A stretch of DNA of 64,000 bases, taken from the NCBI GenBank assembly GCA_963575745.1, contig CAUYUJ010014342.1, forward strand, positions 243,087-307,086. Reading direction: 5' to 3'. The translations under genes and the position numbers were made by a program. Within the stretch, counting starts at the first letter, position 1. Each line of letters starts with the position of its first letter. Source of the DNA: Prorocentrum cordatum. Taxonomy: Eukaryota > Sar > Dinophyceae > Prorocentrales > Prorocentraceae. Of the stretch, positions 10,960 through 22,899 are shown one piece after another. A model generated the notes under the pieces. The model did no database searches. It was given only the letters and a program-made list of their open reading frames with translations, and was not told the origin of the DNA.

Positions 10960-11365
10960 CCTATTTCCAATCCCAAATTTATCGATCAAAATTTGGTTCC
11001 CGCTGAAGCGCGGGCCTCATTTTAGGATCGGGTATTTGCTTCCGTCGTTCAGAGTGGCGCTCTCGTACCAGCGCGGGCCACTTTTCTGGATCGGAGTCCT
11101 TCCTCATCGTTGTCGCCCTCCTGCTTTGCCCTCCTTCGCCTGCCCCTGGTCCCCGTGCTCCTCCCGCTCCTTCCGCTGTAGTTCCTGCTGCTGCTTTTGT
11201 TCCTCGCCGTCATCCTTTCTCATTCTTCTCCTTTTCCTCCTGCTCATCCTCCTGCTCGTCCGCTACTGCTTCCTGTTAACGAAGGTCTCCCCTTCTCGAT
11301 TGCGCATAAAACGATATGGGCCTTTTCGGGGTTCCAGGTCCGCGACAACACGCGTCCGCGGATAA
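10960..11365 (+). repeat. long dispersed repeat, copy 1
   Basis: About 400 bp with recurring landmarks: CCGTCGTTCAGA(G/C)TGGCGCTCTCG near 11045, a CT-rich middle with CTTCCGCT(G/T)TAGTTC, and an ending with ACACGCGTCCGCGG (11349). The same landmarks in the same order occur at 17850-18311. A shorter relative covers 29510-29690. No protein recognised. Confidence 0.8.
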
Positions 11366-13445
<2,080 letters not shown>

Positions 13446-13700
13446 TGATGGATAGATCGATTGTGATATCGATAGTGAGATCGATAGTGAGACCGAATGT
13501 GAGATTGATTGTGAGATCGATATTGCGATCGATGGTGAGATCGATTGTGAGATCGATAGTCAGATCGATTGTGAGATCGATCGAATATAATCGATCGAGT
13601 CCGATCAATTGTGAGATCTATCGAGTGAGATCGAACGTGCGAGACGGATAGTGAGATCGATAGTGAGATCGCTAGTGAGACCGATCGAGTGAGACGTTGG
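13446..13700 (+). repeat. 12-bp tandem array, GAGATCGATAGT consensus
   Basis: About 20 units of GAGATCGAT(A/T)GT with point variants. Each unit holds GATC and the ATCGAT palindrome. It begins where the GAT array ends. Confidence 0.92.
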
Positions 13701-13705
13701 TTCCT

Positions 13706-13755
13706 CCCCCCCCGAACCTCCTTATCATCCGAAGGGTGGTCGTATAGGTGTGTAT
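13706..13755 (+). repeat. about 45-bp dispersed repeat, copy 1
   Basis: C-run, then AACCTCCTTATCATCCG and AGGGTGGTCGT(A/C)TAGGT, ending in TATAT. The same string with few changes lies at 15428-15482, just upstream of the reverse-transcriptase remnant. Confidence 0.8.
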
Positions 13756-13759
13756 ATAT

Positions 13760-13770
13760 ATATGTTAATA

Positions 13771-13817
<47 letters not shown>

Positions 13818-13850
13818 ATCTATATCTATATCTGTATCTATATCTATATC

Positions 13851-13895
<45 letters not shown>
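13760..13895. repeat. (ATCT)n then (TA)n microsatellite
   Basis: TATC tetranucleotides (13771-13855), grading into a pure TA run. Confidence 0.95.
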
Positions 13896-13896
<1 letters not shown>

Positions 13897-14089
13897 CTCT
13901 TCCTATATTTTTGTAAGCCCGGGCGGGGGGAGAACCCGTCCCCCCCCCAAAAAAAAACCAGACTCCCGGGATCTGGGGCTTTGGGACCCTCCAGACGGGC
14001 CTCGAAGCGGCCACCGGGCCTCACATGGCGTTTTGCCAAGCCTTCCCAGCACACCTAGGGCGATCAGGGGGGTCATCGGAGACGTCCCA
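13896..14089. other. no recognisable gene; homopolymer pair
   Basis: Includes a C-run followed by an A-run at about 13941-13958. No coding evidence. Confidence 0.5.
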
Positions 14090-14630
14090 GAGACCCCCAA
14101 GACAGCACAAGAGCGCTCCAAGAGTGACCGACGTGACCTCAAGATGGCCCAAGAGGCCTCTAGGACGGCTCCAAAGAGGCCTCCAAGAGCACTCCCAAGA
14201 AGGCCCCCCGAGGCAAAAATCATTGATTTTCGAAAGGGTTTTTGGTGAATTTTGGGGTTCTCCTCTTTTCGGCTTTCCGACGCTCCAAGACGGCGGTCTT
14301 CTGGGCGTCCGAAGCCGCCTGGGCTCCAAAATCGCCCCACAACCATCCGAAAGGGCTTCCAGGCAGTCCAAGAGAGCCCCAAAACGGCACAGTACGGGTC
14401 AAAGATGGCCCTCAGAGAGCCCCATGGCGGCTCAAGATGGCCCAAAGACACCCTCCGAAGAATTCCAATTGTGATTCGGTCGTTCAGGGAGACCGCGGTT
14501 GGAGGCAGGGTGGCCCGAGGAAACCCCCGGAGGCCCCCACAATACGCCCAGGAGGTCTCCAGAAGGCCTTAAGAAAGCCTGAAACAACTTTTGTGAGGCC
14601 CCTAGAGGCTCTCCAAGGAGGAGCCTCCGC
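14090..14630 (+). repeat. CCAAGACGGCCC-type repeat, block at 14 kb
   Basis: Same degenerate family as at 2.0 and 5.6-7.1 kb, including the lead-in AAAAATCATTGATTTTCG (14215) and CCGACGCTCCAAGACGGC (14277). Confidence 0.8.
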
Positions 14631-14824
14631 AAAAAAGAGCTGAGGAGGATGGGGAGAATGCGCAGGGCATGGCGACAAGAAGGAACAAGAAACATGGAGG
14701 AAGGATAACGAATAACATTATTATAGCGTCGATTCCGGAAAAGGCAACCAGGAGTTATCGCTAAATTGTCGGCTTGACCTTCCTGCTATTCCGCCTGCAC
14801 ACCAAACTTCAAGGACCAAGGTGC

Positions 14825-14839
14825 ATGGCGCGAAGCGCC
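14825..14839. repeat. GCGAAGC-core hairpin, second copy
   Basis: TGGCGC-GAA-GCGCCA, a 6-bp stem with the GCGAAGC core, a few bases before the TATG/TA tract that starts at 14849. Confidence 0.7.
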
Positions 14840-14848
14840 ACTGCAGTC

Positions 14849-14894
14849 TTGTATGTATATATATATACATGTGTATATATATACACATGTAAAA

Positions 14895-14950
<56 letters not shown>

Positions 14951-15345
14951 GAGGTTGGTGGTGAGTCCGACGTGAAACGGATACCCCCCCTACCAGGGAA
15001 ACGATTTCGGTTTCGGTTTCGTGTTGTGCGTGCCGTGCGTGCGTGCGGGCGAGGCGAAGCTGCGTGGGCGGGCGAGAGGAAATCCTCCTGTGGCTGGGCC
15101 GCGGCCGGACCAACTGTTTCTCCGCCGGCGGCCGGTGGCCCGCGGTTTCCCGCTGGTGTCCCGCTGGTGTCCCGAAATCCTCCTGTGGCCGGCTTGGCCG
15201 CGGCCGGGCCAAATGTTTCTCCTCTGGCGGCCGGTGTCCCGCGCTGTCCCGCCGGTGTCCCGCTGGTGTCCCGAAATCCTCCTGTGGCTTGGCCGCGGCC
15301 AAATGATTCTCCTGCGGCGGCCGGTGGCGCGCGGTGTCCCTCACG
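14849..15345 (+). repeat. TA microsatellite plus shared module, copy 2, with minisatellite
   Basis: TA tract (14898-14948), then the same module as 11427-11560. It is followed by about three units of roughly 85-98 bp, each starting GAAATCCTCCTGTGGC and ending in GGTGTCCCGCTG repeats (starts near 15088, 15174 and 15273). Frames read through the module are artefacts. Confidence 0.85.
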
Positions 15346-15427
15346 CTCACGTGCACAATCACACTACTCACTAGACTCCGCCCCACAGGCATCGTCAGAA
15401 CAACGATCACCTTTTTGGCCCATTGCT

Positions 15428-15482
15428 GCCCCCCCCAAAACCTCCTGATCACCCGCAGGGTGGTCGTCTAGGTATGCATATG
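15428..15482 (+). repeat. about 45-bp dispersed repeat, copy 2
   Basis: Near-identical to 13706-13755: C-run, AACCTCCTGATCACCCG, AGGGTGGTCGTCTAGGT. It ends at the start of the reverse-transcriptase remnant and may mark its 5' junction. Confidence 0.75.
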
Positions 15483-15484
15483 CA

Positions 15485-17188
15485 GTGAAGTGGCTGACTA
15501 AGTACATCAACGAGCGCGGCCATCTAATCAGGCATTGGAAGACCAACGCCTCTGCCTCCGAGATGGCGCGCACCCTCCACGAGAAGGCCTGGTTCAAGCT
15601 AGTGCGTGGCGAGAAGACCATATCGCTCCTCACCGGCGGCCGCCAGGGTTGCAAGCTCGTCTCCGTCAGTTTCATTTCGGCCTACACGCCGCCGCTTGTC
15701 ATGCTGAAGTGGAGGTAGGCGCAGGAGGACCTCGTTCTCCGGATCCAGTCGGCCCCACCGGCGTTTTGGTGCGACGGGGCCTCTGATAATCGGACTGCGG
15801 GGGCTGAGCGCGAGCGAGATGAGCAGTGCATCGTGGATGTAACCTTTGTGGACGATGAGACCGTCATCCTGTTAGCTGTTAGCGCAGACACCCGGAGCGC
15901 TGGCGCGAGGTGTGGAGATATTGTTCGGCATGCTCACCGAGATCTTCGCCGCTTCCAACTTGGACATCAATTGGAACAAGGGCAAGACAGAGGGCGTCGC
16001 GGCCCTGACGGGCTCCTACGCAACCGCTATCAAGGAGCAGTGGCGCCAGCCAGATGGTTCGCTCGCTGTGCCGGTGCTCAACTCGACGAAGCTTGTGCAC
16101 ATCGTTGACGCCTATAAACAACGTGCTACGTTCTTGTCAGCTGAGGGCATGTCGTTCCGCAGCGCCGCGCACCGCTCCCAGTCTGCCATGTCGGCCTTCG
16201 TGCCGCTGGCGCACAAAGGTGTTCGGTTCCCAGATGATCGCGAACCCGTATAAGTTCGTGTTCTTGCGGGGCCTCGTTCAGTAGAGGCTAATCTTCAACC
16301 TCAACGTGTGCGTGCTGCACCCGAGGTCGCTGAAGAAGCTGGTCGGCGTGTATATGAGGGTTCCCAGGAGAATCCCCGACGACCCTCGTTATTCCAAGGA
16401 CGTCAAGATGACCGACCTCGAGGTGAGGAGGGCCCTGAACATGCCGTGGCTGGACTGCGTGCTCCAGATAACGCGGCGCCGGTACTTCGCCCAGCTGGTC
16501 CGCAACCGGCCCAAGGTGTTGTTGGCCCTCTTGTTTTCGGGGACCGACGATCCCGAGCTGCCCTGGCTTGCGCTGGTTCGCGCCGACACTGAACACGTCC
16601 GTGCCCTTGGACTGGTGCCCAGCTTCCCTCCTTTGTACAGTGATAGGTAGAAGTGGCTCGATCTTTTACAGTCGCATACCAGATGGAGCAATGTGCTGGA
16701 CCACTCCTTTTCCATTGAGTCCGTCCTCGACCGCCAGGCGCATGAGGTGTCCGGCGCCCCGTCTGTTGGGCGAGGTTTTAACTTCGAGTGTACAGTTTGT
16801 CACGCTTGTTCCCCTTCCGAGCGTGCCCTGGCGAGCCACTGTAGGGCCAAACGCGGCCAAACAATTCGTCATCAAGTAATACATTGACGGCTCGGGCACT
16901 TGCCCATGCTGCGGCACTTATTTTCGGTCGCGGCTTCGGTGCATAGAGCACCTCTCCAGCCGTCGCCGCCCGCGATGCGCCGAATGGGTGTTCGCTACTT
17001 GCGCGCCGCTCGAACCGTTCGCGTTCGAAAGCCTTGCAGGGCAGGACAGGGGGATGCTGCGAGTGCCTTGGGGGCAAGGCCATGCGCATGCCATTGCCCG
17101 TGGTCCGGCCGTCACCAAAAGTGGATGCGTCGTCGGCCGGCCAGTGTCGGTAATGGTCTCTGCCTCGCGCACGTTTGCCCCGCAGTAA
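15485..17188 (+). pseudogene. decayed LINE-type reverse transcriptase, C-terminal part
   Basis: Fragments in shifting plus-strand frames line up with the order of a non-LTR reverse transcriptase. Motif B appears as GGRQGCKL (about 15640). Motif C appears as VTFVDDETVIL (about 15840, the FxDD catalytic pair). Motif D-like NLDINWNKGKTEG follows at about 15955. Downstream is a connection region (16306-16650), then two C-terminal zinc fingers: FECTVCHACSPSERALASHC (about 16784) and CPCCGTYFRSRLRCIEHL (about 16900). Frame changes near 15715 and 15900, and stops at 15716-15718, 16250, 16648 and 16885, show it is dead. The palm motif A and the endonuclease are missing, so it is 5' truncated. It is clearly different from the intact retroelement at 46.8-57.4 kb. 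Confidence 0.75.
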
Positions 17189-17219
17189 ATATCCGCACTG
17201 TGTCTTGACGTTTGCTGTG

Positions 17220-17350
17220 AGATTTGGGTGTATATTGTTTCCATATATATACATATGTACGCAAAAGAAAGACGGGAGAGAACGGGAGAGAGAGAGAGAG
17301 AGAGAGAGAGAAACAGAGAGAGAGAGAGAGAGAAAGAGACACACACACAC
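17220..17350. repeat. (GA)n microsatellite with flanking CA run
   Basis: GAGAGA run with short AAAC and AAAG breaks (17275-17339), then CACACACACACTCACAC. Confidence 0.9.
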
Positions 17351-17849
17351 TCACACCAAAAACATTAGCGCGATGGGAAGAGATGGGTGGGAGGGGCAGG
17401 ATGCCCAGCACGCGGAGGCGCAGAGGCCCCATCTGCTCGTCACCCCTCAGCCATGGGGCTTTCGGAAGGCTTGGGGTCCGTGGTAGCCTCTTTTCCATGT
17501 CATCGTCAGGAGCCTAGACCTTCTCTTCTCGCTTTTTGAAAACAAAAACAGCGACGGGAGATCCTTGGCAGTTTTCGGCCTCCGTGGGTCCACAATTGGG
17601 ACCCATGGGCCGCCAAAAGGAACGGTTCGGGATGCAGGGCCAGTCCCAGCAAGGAGTCCACACCTTCATTTTGTAAACAAAAAGCGTCGTCGGGTCTAGA
17701 AGCCTCTCATGACGGTCGCTAGTCAGTTCAGCAATCCGAGTATGGCCCCCCATCCTTCCCAGAAGTTGTGCGGCAGATCTCCAGGCCCTTCCGCGTGCTG
17801 TTTTTTCTTGTGTCGCCAGAGTTCAACATTTGACTCCGATTGTTTCCGG
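17351..17849. other. no recognisable gene
   Basis: Mixed-composition DNA with no domain, repeat array or exon signature that I can support. Confidence 0.45.
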
Positions 17850-18311
17850 TGTTTCAAAATGATACTCCCGCTGCAGCGTGGGGTTCATGTTCGGATCGGC
17901 GCTTTGCTCCCGTCGTTCAGACTGGCGCTCTCGCCCCTGCGTGGTCCCCCTTTGTTTCCCCTCCTCCACCTTCCCTTGGTCCTCTTGTTCCCCTCGCTCC
18001 TTCCACTCCATTTCCTGCTGCGGCTGTTCGTCTCGCCCCAGCGAGGGCCACTTTTCGGACTCCGTTTCTTCAACGTTGTCGCCCCCCGCCTTTCCCCCCC
18101 TACGCCGTCCCCGGGTCCTTCTTTTCTTCCTTGTCCTTCCGCTTTAGTTCTTGCAACTGCTGTTCGTCATCATCCTTTTCCTCCCGCTCATCCTCCTGCT
18201 CACTGGCCACCTCCTCGTGTGTATACAGTTCGCATTTTTGCGACTGCGCATGCCACAAAGTGGTCTTTTGGTCGGAGTCGCAGGTCGGCTGTGACACGCG
18301 TCCGCGGGTAG
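17850..18311 (+). repeat. long dispersed repeat, copy 2
   Basis: Same landmarks and order as 10960-11365: CGTCGTTCAGACTGGCGCTC (17912), CTTCCGCTTTAGTTC (18136), CTCATCCTCCTGCTC and ACACGCGTCCGCGG (18293). It contains an extra CT-rich insertion relative to copy 1. Confidence 0.8.
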
Positions 18312-18650
18312 GGATGGGAGGGAGGGATCTGATGTCAGATGAGGCGCGAGCACACTTAGCTTACCCTCCTGGTCCTCATCCCCCTCCTCGTCAACCTACG
18401 TGTATATACACATATCGAGTCGGGCAGTTCCCAGAGAGGTTCCTCTTCCGCTTCATCCTCCGCTCCCTGTTGTCCTCGTGCTCTTCCTTTACATGCTGTC
18501 CTTTTTCTCCCCCCTCCATCTTCCTCGTCCTTCCTCCTCCGCATGCTCCTCCTTCCCCTCTTCGATTCCCCTCGTCCTCCCTGGCCCCCCCGCGAGGGAG
18601 GAGGGTAGGTGGAGCGGGGGGAGACTGGCAATTAAGTGAACCGGGGTCTC
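18312..18650. other. pyrimidine-rich DNA upstream of candidate exon
   Basis: CT-rich (about 18360-18600), ending in a short purine patch and then GGTCTCCAG. If the downstream exon is real, this is likely intron. Confidence 0.5.
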
Positions 18651-19145
18651 CAGCAGTGTGACTCTGATCTTCCCGGGGCGCGCGCGAGCGTGCGAGAGGT
18701 GAAACGCTGGTGCATGCCGTGCTGTCAGGCCATGGAGGTCATGGACAGTTTTAATACAGCGTATGGGGGCGAGTACGGCGGCATGCCCATACCCTTGCTG
18801 GCTCCTGATGGCAGCATGTATCCCGTCCCGATGTTCCTTCCAGACGAGGGCTTCGTTGGCGAGCAAGAAATGTATGAGGGGTTCGACATGTCCGAGGAGT
18901 ATACAACAGATTACGTACATGCTGACGGCGATGGACATGACCCAGCGGACATAGTGCTCGACTACATGTGTCCAGACGCCGCTGCAAAAGATCACGTGCA
19001 AGATGGCAACGACGACGGATACGACGGTGAAAGTGAAGGTGTCGATGACGGTGCATCTCAAGGTACGTATGGCACTTCCCAGTGCGTCGCCACAGTAGAC
19101 GAGCTGAAACAGCACGACTGGTCGCCTGCCCTTGAGTACCAGTAG
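18651..19145 (+). CDS. candidate C-terminal exon, acidic unknown protein
   Basis: A non-repetitive open frame of about 160 codons runs from the acceptor-like GTCTCCAG at 18650 to a TAG at 19143-19145. It starts with ARASVREVKRWCMPCCQAM, then a stretch rich in Gly, Met, Pro and Tyr (MPIPLLAPDGSMYPVPMF), and then turns strongly acidic (Asp/Glu/Gly-rich, about 18880-19050). The end is DELKQHDWSPALEYQ. Amino-acid variety and codon use differ from the repeat frames around it. No family recognised. The CMPCC cluster could bind metal but is too short to assign. The low-charge start and acidic tail suggest a regulatory or scaffold protein, but this is a guess. Upstream exons were not found. Confidence 0.5.
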   Translation, partial: QQCDSDLPGARASVREVKRWCMPCCQAMEVMDSFNTAYGGEYGGMPIPLLAPDGSMYPVPMFLPDEGFVGEQEMYEGFDMSEEYTTDYVHADGDGHDPADIVLDYMCPDAAAKDHVQDGNDDGYDGESEGVDDGASQGTYGTSQCVATVDELKQHDWSPALEYQ

Positions 19146-19589
19146 GATCTGGTCCCATGCATTTGTACAGCGTTTCTCGACTGGAGCTGCCTTCTGTATT
19201 GCTCATGTAAGTGACCCCCTTCTGTTCAGCGAGGGTACGTCAGGACTGGACTGTCGTGCTGTCTGCCTCTCTCTTTCCCTCCTGCCTCCTTCTCCTTATT
19301 GCCTCTAGACCCCCCTGATGGACACACGCTGAGCACCTCCCCAGGAACCATTGAGGGTTCGCGGGGGAACTCCTGAACCCACCGAGCACATCCCCACTTC
19401 CCACTCCTCCTACCCACCCTAGAGGCCAGGTCGATCCCCCTCAACCCCAAATGATCCTCCATGGGTGCCCCATGGCCTTGTTTCTGACACGGCAGAGATT
19501 CCGATATTCTAAACATCTGGTGAATGTTTGAAATGTTGTTGTCAGGAAGAAGTGTCTGGACTGTCGGTGTGCGACGTTTGTTCCGTCGT
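19146..19589. other. no recognisable gene
   Basis: Downstream of the candidate stop codon. Presumably 3' flank, with no polyadenylation-like signal, domain or repeat array seen. Confidence 0.45.
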
Positions 19590-19845
19590 CTCCCGATGGC
19601 TCCCGTGGCCTCCCATTATCTCCCGTTGCCTCACTGCCGCCTCCCGTTGTCTCCCGTTGCTTTCCGTGGCCTCCGTTGCCTCCCGTGGCCGTCCTATCGT
19701 TATCCGTATCCCCATCCGTATCGGTCGGGCGATGTTGTCTTTTGTTGTCTTCCGTTGCCTCCCGTTGCCTCCTGTGGCCTCCCGTTGCCTCCCGTGGCTT
19801 CCCGTTGTCTCCCGTGGCCTCCCGTGGCCTACCGTTGCTCTATAT
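19590..19845. repeat. CTCCCGTTGCC / CTCCCGTGGCC minisatellite
   Basis: About 20 units of roughly 10-11 bp (TCCCGT(T/G)GCC) on the plus strand, interrupted at about 19690-19740 by CCGTATC units. Confidence 0.9.
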
Positions 19846-20372
19846 CTCTATCCCGATTCCGTTCCCCATCCCTGTCTCTATATCCTTGCCCCTGATTCCA
19901 TGTTCCTGTCCCCCTACCCCTTTTCCTGCCCCGATCCCCTCATCGTGATCCCCCATCGTGGCCCCCATCGGAACTCGTAACTGTGTAAAGCTGCCCAGTG
20001 TCTTCTGCCGCAAGGGCGTCAAACAACAAAACAAACCGTTTCCCCCTACACTCCGTTTCCTCCATGATCCCCCTCTAGACCTCCACAACACTACCTACAA
20101 GTAGCCCGTCAAAACCTCCTCAACCGTCTGCCAAAACTTGAATCCTCCTCCGCACATCCTTCATTCTTCTTTCTACATATTCCTCATGCCTGCACCAGAA
20201 TCCCCCGACATCGAATCATGTCCTATAATCCCAAAGCCGCAGACTTTTATCGCAGAGGCCTTGCCGCCAGTCTCACCGACCCCCCTCCTCTGCTGCTCCC
20301 ATGCACCTGGTACACTCGGACAGTGATGAAACGGATTTTCGCCATGGGAGCGTGGCGCACTGGCAATGTACT
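19846..20372. other. no recognisable gene
   Basis: C-rich with CCCCTGTCC-like patches to about 19960, then unassigned DNA. Confidence 0.4.
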
Positions 20373-20597
20373 CGTGATCGTGGCCTTGGGAGTGCGGACC
20401 CGGAGCCATTTCGGAGAGGTCGTGGTGGCCCTGAGAAAGAGGATGGATGCAGTGTGAATTATTTGCGGCACTGGCCTTTGGAGCGCGGATCCAGCGTAAT
20501 ACATACAGAAGGGATCGTGGCCGTGGGCGCGCAGACCGAGCGTATTCGACAAGGGCTCGTGTCCTTGGGACCGCAGACCCAGAGCATTTATGAGGGC
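20373..20597 (+). repeat. about 41-bp minisatellite, degenerate
   Basis: Units share (C/A)TCGTG(G/T)CC(T/G)TGGG followed by GCGGACC or GCAGACC, then GAGC and ATTT/ATTC. Starts are near 20373, 20513 and 20549. Confidence 0.65.
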
Positions 20598-20879
20598 TAA
20601 TGGGAGGTCATATTCCAGAGACCCCCCCCCCGAACGGGTTAGATATGAAGGACGCTTTTGGGGCTGGGGGTGGGGAGTCGTTTAGAGGGGGGCACTAACG
20701 CTAATGCAGTGTGACTGCTAACAGCCTTGAGGCAGCACAGGAGGGCTGGCGGATTGATACCAAATAAAAAGATGCCCCCCTCCCTTCCCCCCAGTACAAC
20801 AACATTTTCCAAGATGTCATACAACCAACTGACCCTGATGTGTTTCCTTCCTGCCTGCCTCCGCATCCTCCTCATCCTC
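20598..20879. other. no recognisable gene
   Basis: Short C-runs and G-runs near 20620-20690. Nothing coding recognised. Confidence 0.4.
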
Positions 20880-21500
20880 ATCAGCTCTCCTCTCCTCTCT
20901 CCTCTCCTCTTCCCTCCTTTCTGCCTCCTCCCTCCTCCTCCGTCCTTCCTGCCTGCCCCTCCTCCTCCACCTCCGCCTATCCCAGTCTCCCTCGTTATCC
21001 TTCCCTCGTTCTCTCTCTCTCTCTCTCTTTCAACCCTTCTACCTCTCTCTCTCTCCCTCTCCCCCCTATCTTTCTTTTCAAACGAATCCCTCTTTCTCTC
21101 TCGTGTGGTTTGCCTTCGTTCCTCTCTCTTAGTATCTCTCAGTGGGGCGCTGTACCCCTACCATTTCAGGGATGCGTGCCAGCGGCAAGTAACGGCCGCG
21201 GCGAGTCCGCGGAGGAGCTACCTCTGAAGCGCCCGCCCCGCCGCTTGGAGTCCTTCCTCACCATTATTCTCCCTCATCCTCGTCCTCCTCGTCCTTCTCC
21301 TCCTCTCTCCTCTCTCCTCTCTCCTCCTCTCTCCTCTCTCCTCGCTCCTCCTCTCTCCTTCTCATCCTCGTCCTCCCTCCTACTCCGCCTCTCTCATCCT
21401 CCTACTCCTCTTCGTCGTCCTCCTCCTTTCTCATCGTCCTCCCCCTCCTCCTCCGCCTCCTCCTCCTCTCTTCCTCTCTACCCCTTCGCCGCATGGAGTC
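20880..21500. repeat. pyrimidine-strand (CCT/TCTC)n tract
   Basis: Two pyrimidine-rich blocks (20880-21130 and 21255-21485) separated by about 120 bp of ordinary sequence. Mirror-symmetric CT stretches of this kind can form triplex DNA. Confidence 0.85.
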
Positions 21501-21544
21501 CTCCTTCAGTATCCTTCTCCCTCCTCTTCATCTGCATCCGCACT

Positions 21545-21720
21545 TTCTTGGGTGCTGCCAGGGGTGGCCCTGGCCCAAGGTGGCCCCAGCTCTTCCAGGG
21601 AGGCCCAGAGGCCTCTGGAGCATCCCTCGCGAGGCCCGGGGGGCCGCGGGGGCTCCTGGATGGAGCGAATGTGTGGGGGCACCTTGGGCCGGGGGGGACC
21701 TTTTGTATCCCCCCCCCCCT
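21545..21720 (+). repeat. GC-rich degenerate repeat, CCAAGG-like
   Basis: Contains GGCCCAAGGTGGCCCCAG and GGCCCAGAGGCC units that resemble the CCAAGA family, but too degenerate to assign firmly. Confidence 0.4.
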
Positions 21721-21949
21721 TGGCTCCTGCCCCCAGCCCCATATCGCCATACATGCGCGCCTGCGTTTTCGAGTCTCAGTGGCGCCGCGCCGCCCGCGGC
21801 GCCTCGAGGGTACCGACGCATCCGCGGGTCGGTCAGCGTGCTGCTCCGCCCGAGAGGTCGGTCAGTGCAGCCGCTGAGTCCGCACACGAAGGCCTCCTGG
21901 CGTGTTGGAATGAAGACTCGGAGCGAGCGGCTGCGTAATGCAGCGCTGC

Positions 21950-22155
21950 GTACCATCAGGGAGGATGTGGAGGAGGACGAGGGGGGGGGGATGGACAGAA
22001 GGATGAGGGATGGCGTGGACGTGTGCGTATGTAGGGGAGGAGGAGGAGGACGACGACGAGGAGGTAGGAGGGGGAGGGTGCGGGGTGTGGGGGAGGCGGT
22101 GGGGGAGGAGGGGGATGGACAATGGAGGAGGAGGGGTGGATGGGAAGCGGGAGAT
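21950..22155. repeat. purine-strand (GGA/GAGG)n tract
   Basis: GGAGGAGGAGG and GGGGG-rich stretch on the plus strand, the opposite strand bias to 20880-21500. Confidence 0.8.
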
Positions 22156-22899
22156 AGCATGTAGTTCGGCTGTTCAGATTTCCAACGCGCTGGGCTCGCC
22201 GATTTAGTTTTCTATGTGCTTTTTGGCCTAGAGCCTCGAGTCCGTCAGCGGGGCCCCGGAGTCTGTCCGCCATGTTGCTCGCTCCTCTGCCCTCTCCAAG
22301 CTGCCCTCCCCTCCCCTCCCCTCCCTCCACCTGTCCCCCTGCCTCTCTGCATTCATATCTGTCCCTCTCTCTCCTTCTCCCTCTCGAGGTCTTGTCGATA
22401 TTTCCTTCATTATCTTAGTTTCATCATCTTTTTCTTTTTTTCTTTATTTTCCTGCCTGTCACTTTATCTCTCTCCCCCCCTCCCCCTCTCCCCCCCCTCC
22501 CCGAGGGGCAAGCCGTTCTGGCTCAGACTGTGTGTCTGCGCTTGCAACAACTTCGCTTCAAAACGGCATAGCTGCTGAGTCCAGGATCGCCCACGTTCTC
22601 CTACCATTCCCATCTCTCTCCAACAGGTGCGGCCGCTGCTGGGAAAAACGGCAGGCCAAAGCGCATTGCGGAGGGTCTCGGCAGCTCGCAGCTCAAAAGG
22701 GGTTTCGCAAAGCCAGCTGTTTCTAATTATGCGCCTTGGGCAAACGGGCTACTCGAGGAAGGGCTCACGTGTACGTGATGCATAGCGTTCTCTCGTTCCT
22801 GGCCTTCAGGATCCTGTCCCTCCTTCTGGCGGGCAGCGCTGGGCATGCAACGCCAGCTGATGTCGTCATAACGCCAGCTGGTTCACATGGTGCAAGCAC
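22156..22899. other. no firm gene; CT tracts
   Basis: CT-rich between 22280 and 22500. A frame from 22736 has a hydrophobic start (VLSFLAFRILSLLLAG), but no further support for a gene. Confidence 0.35.
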
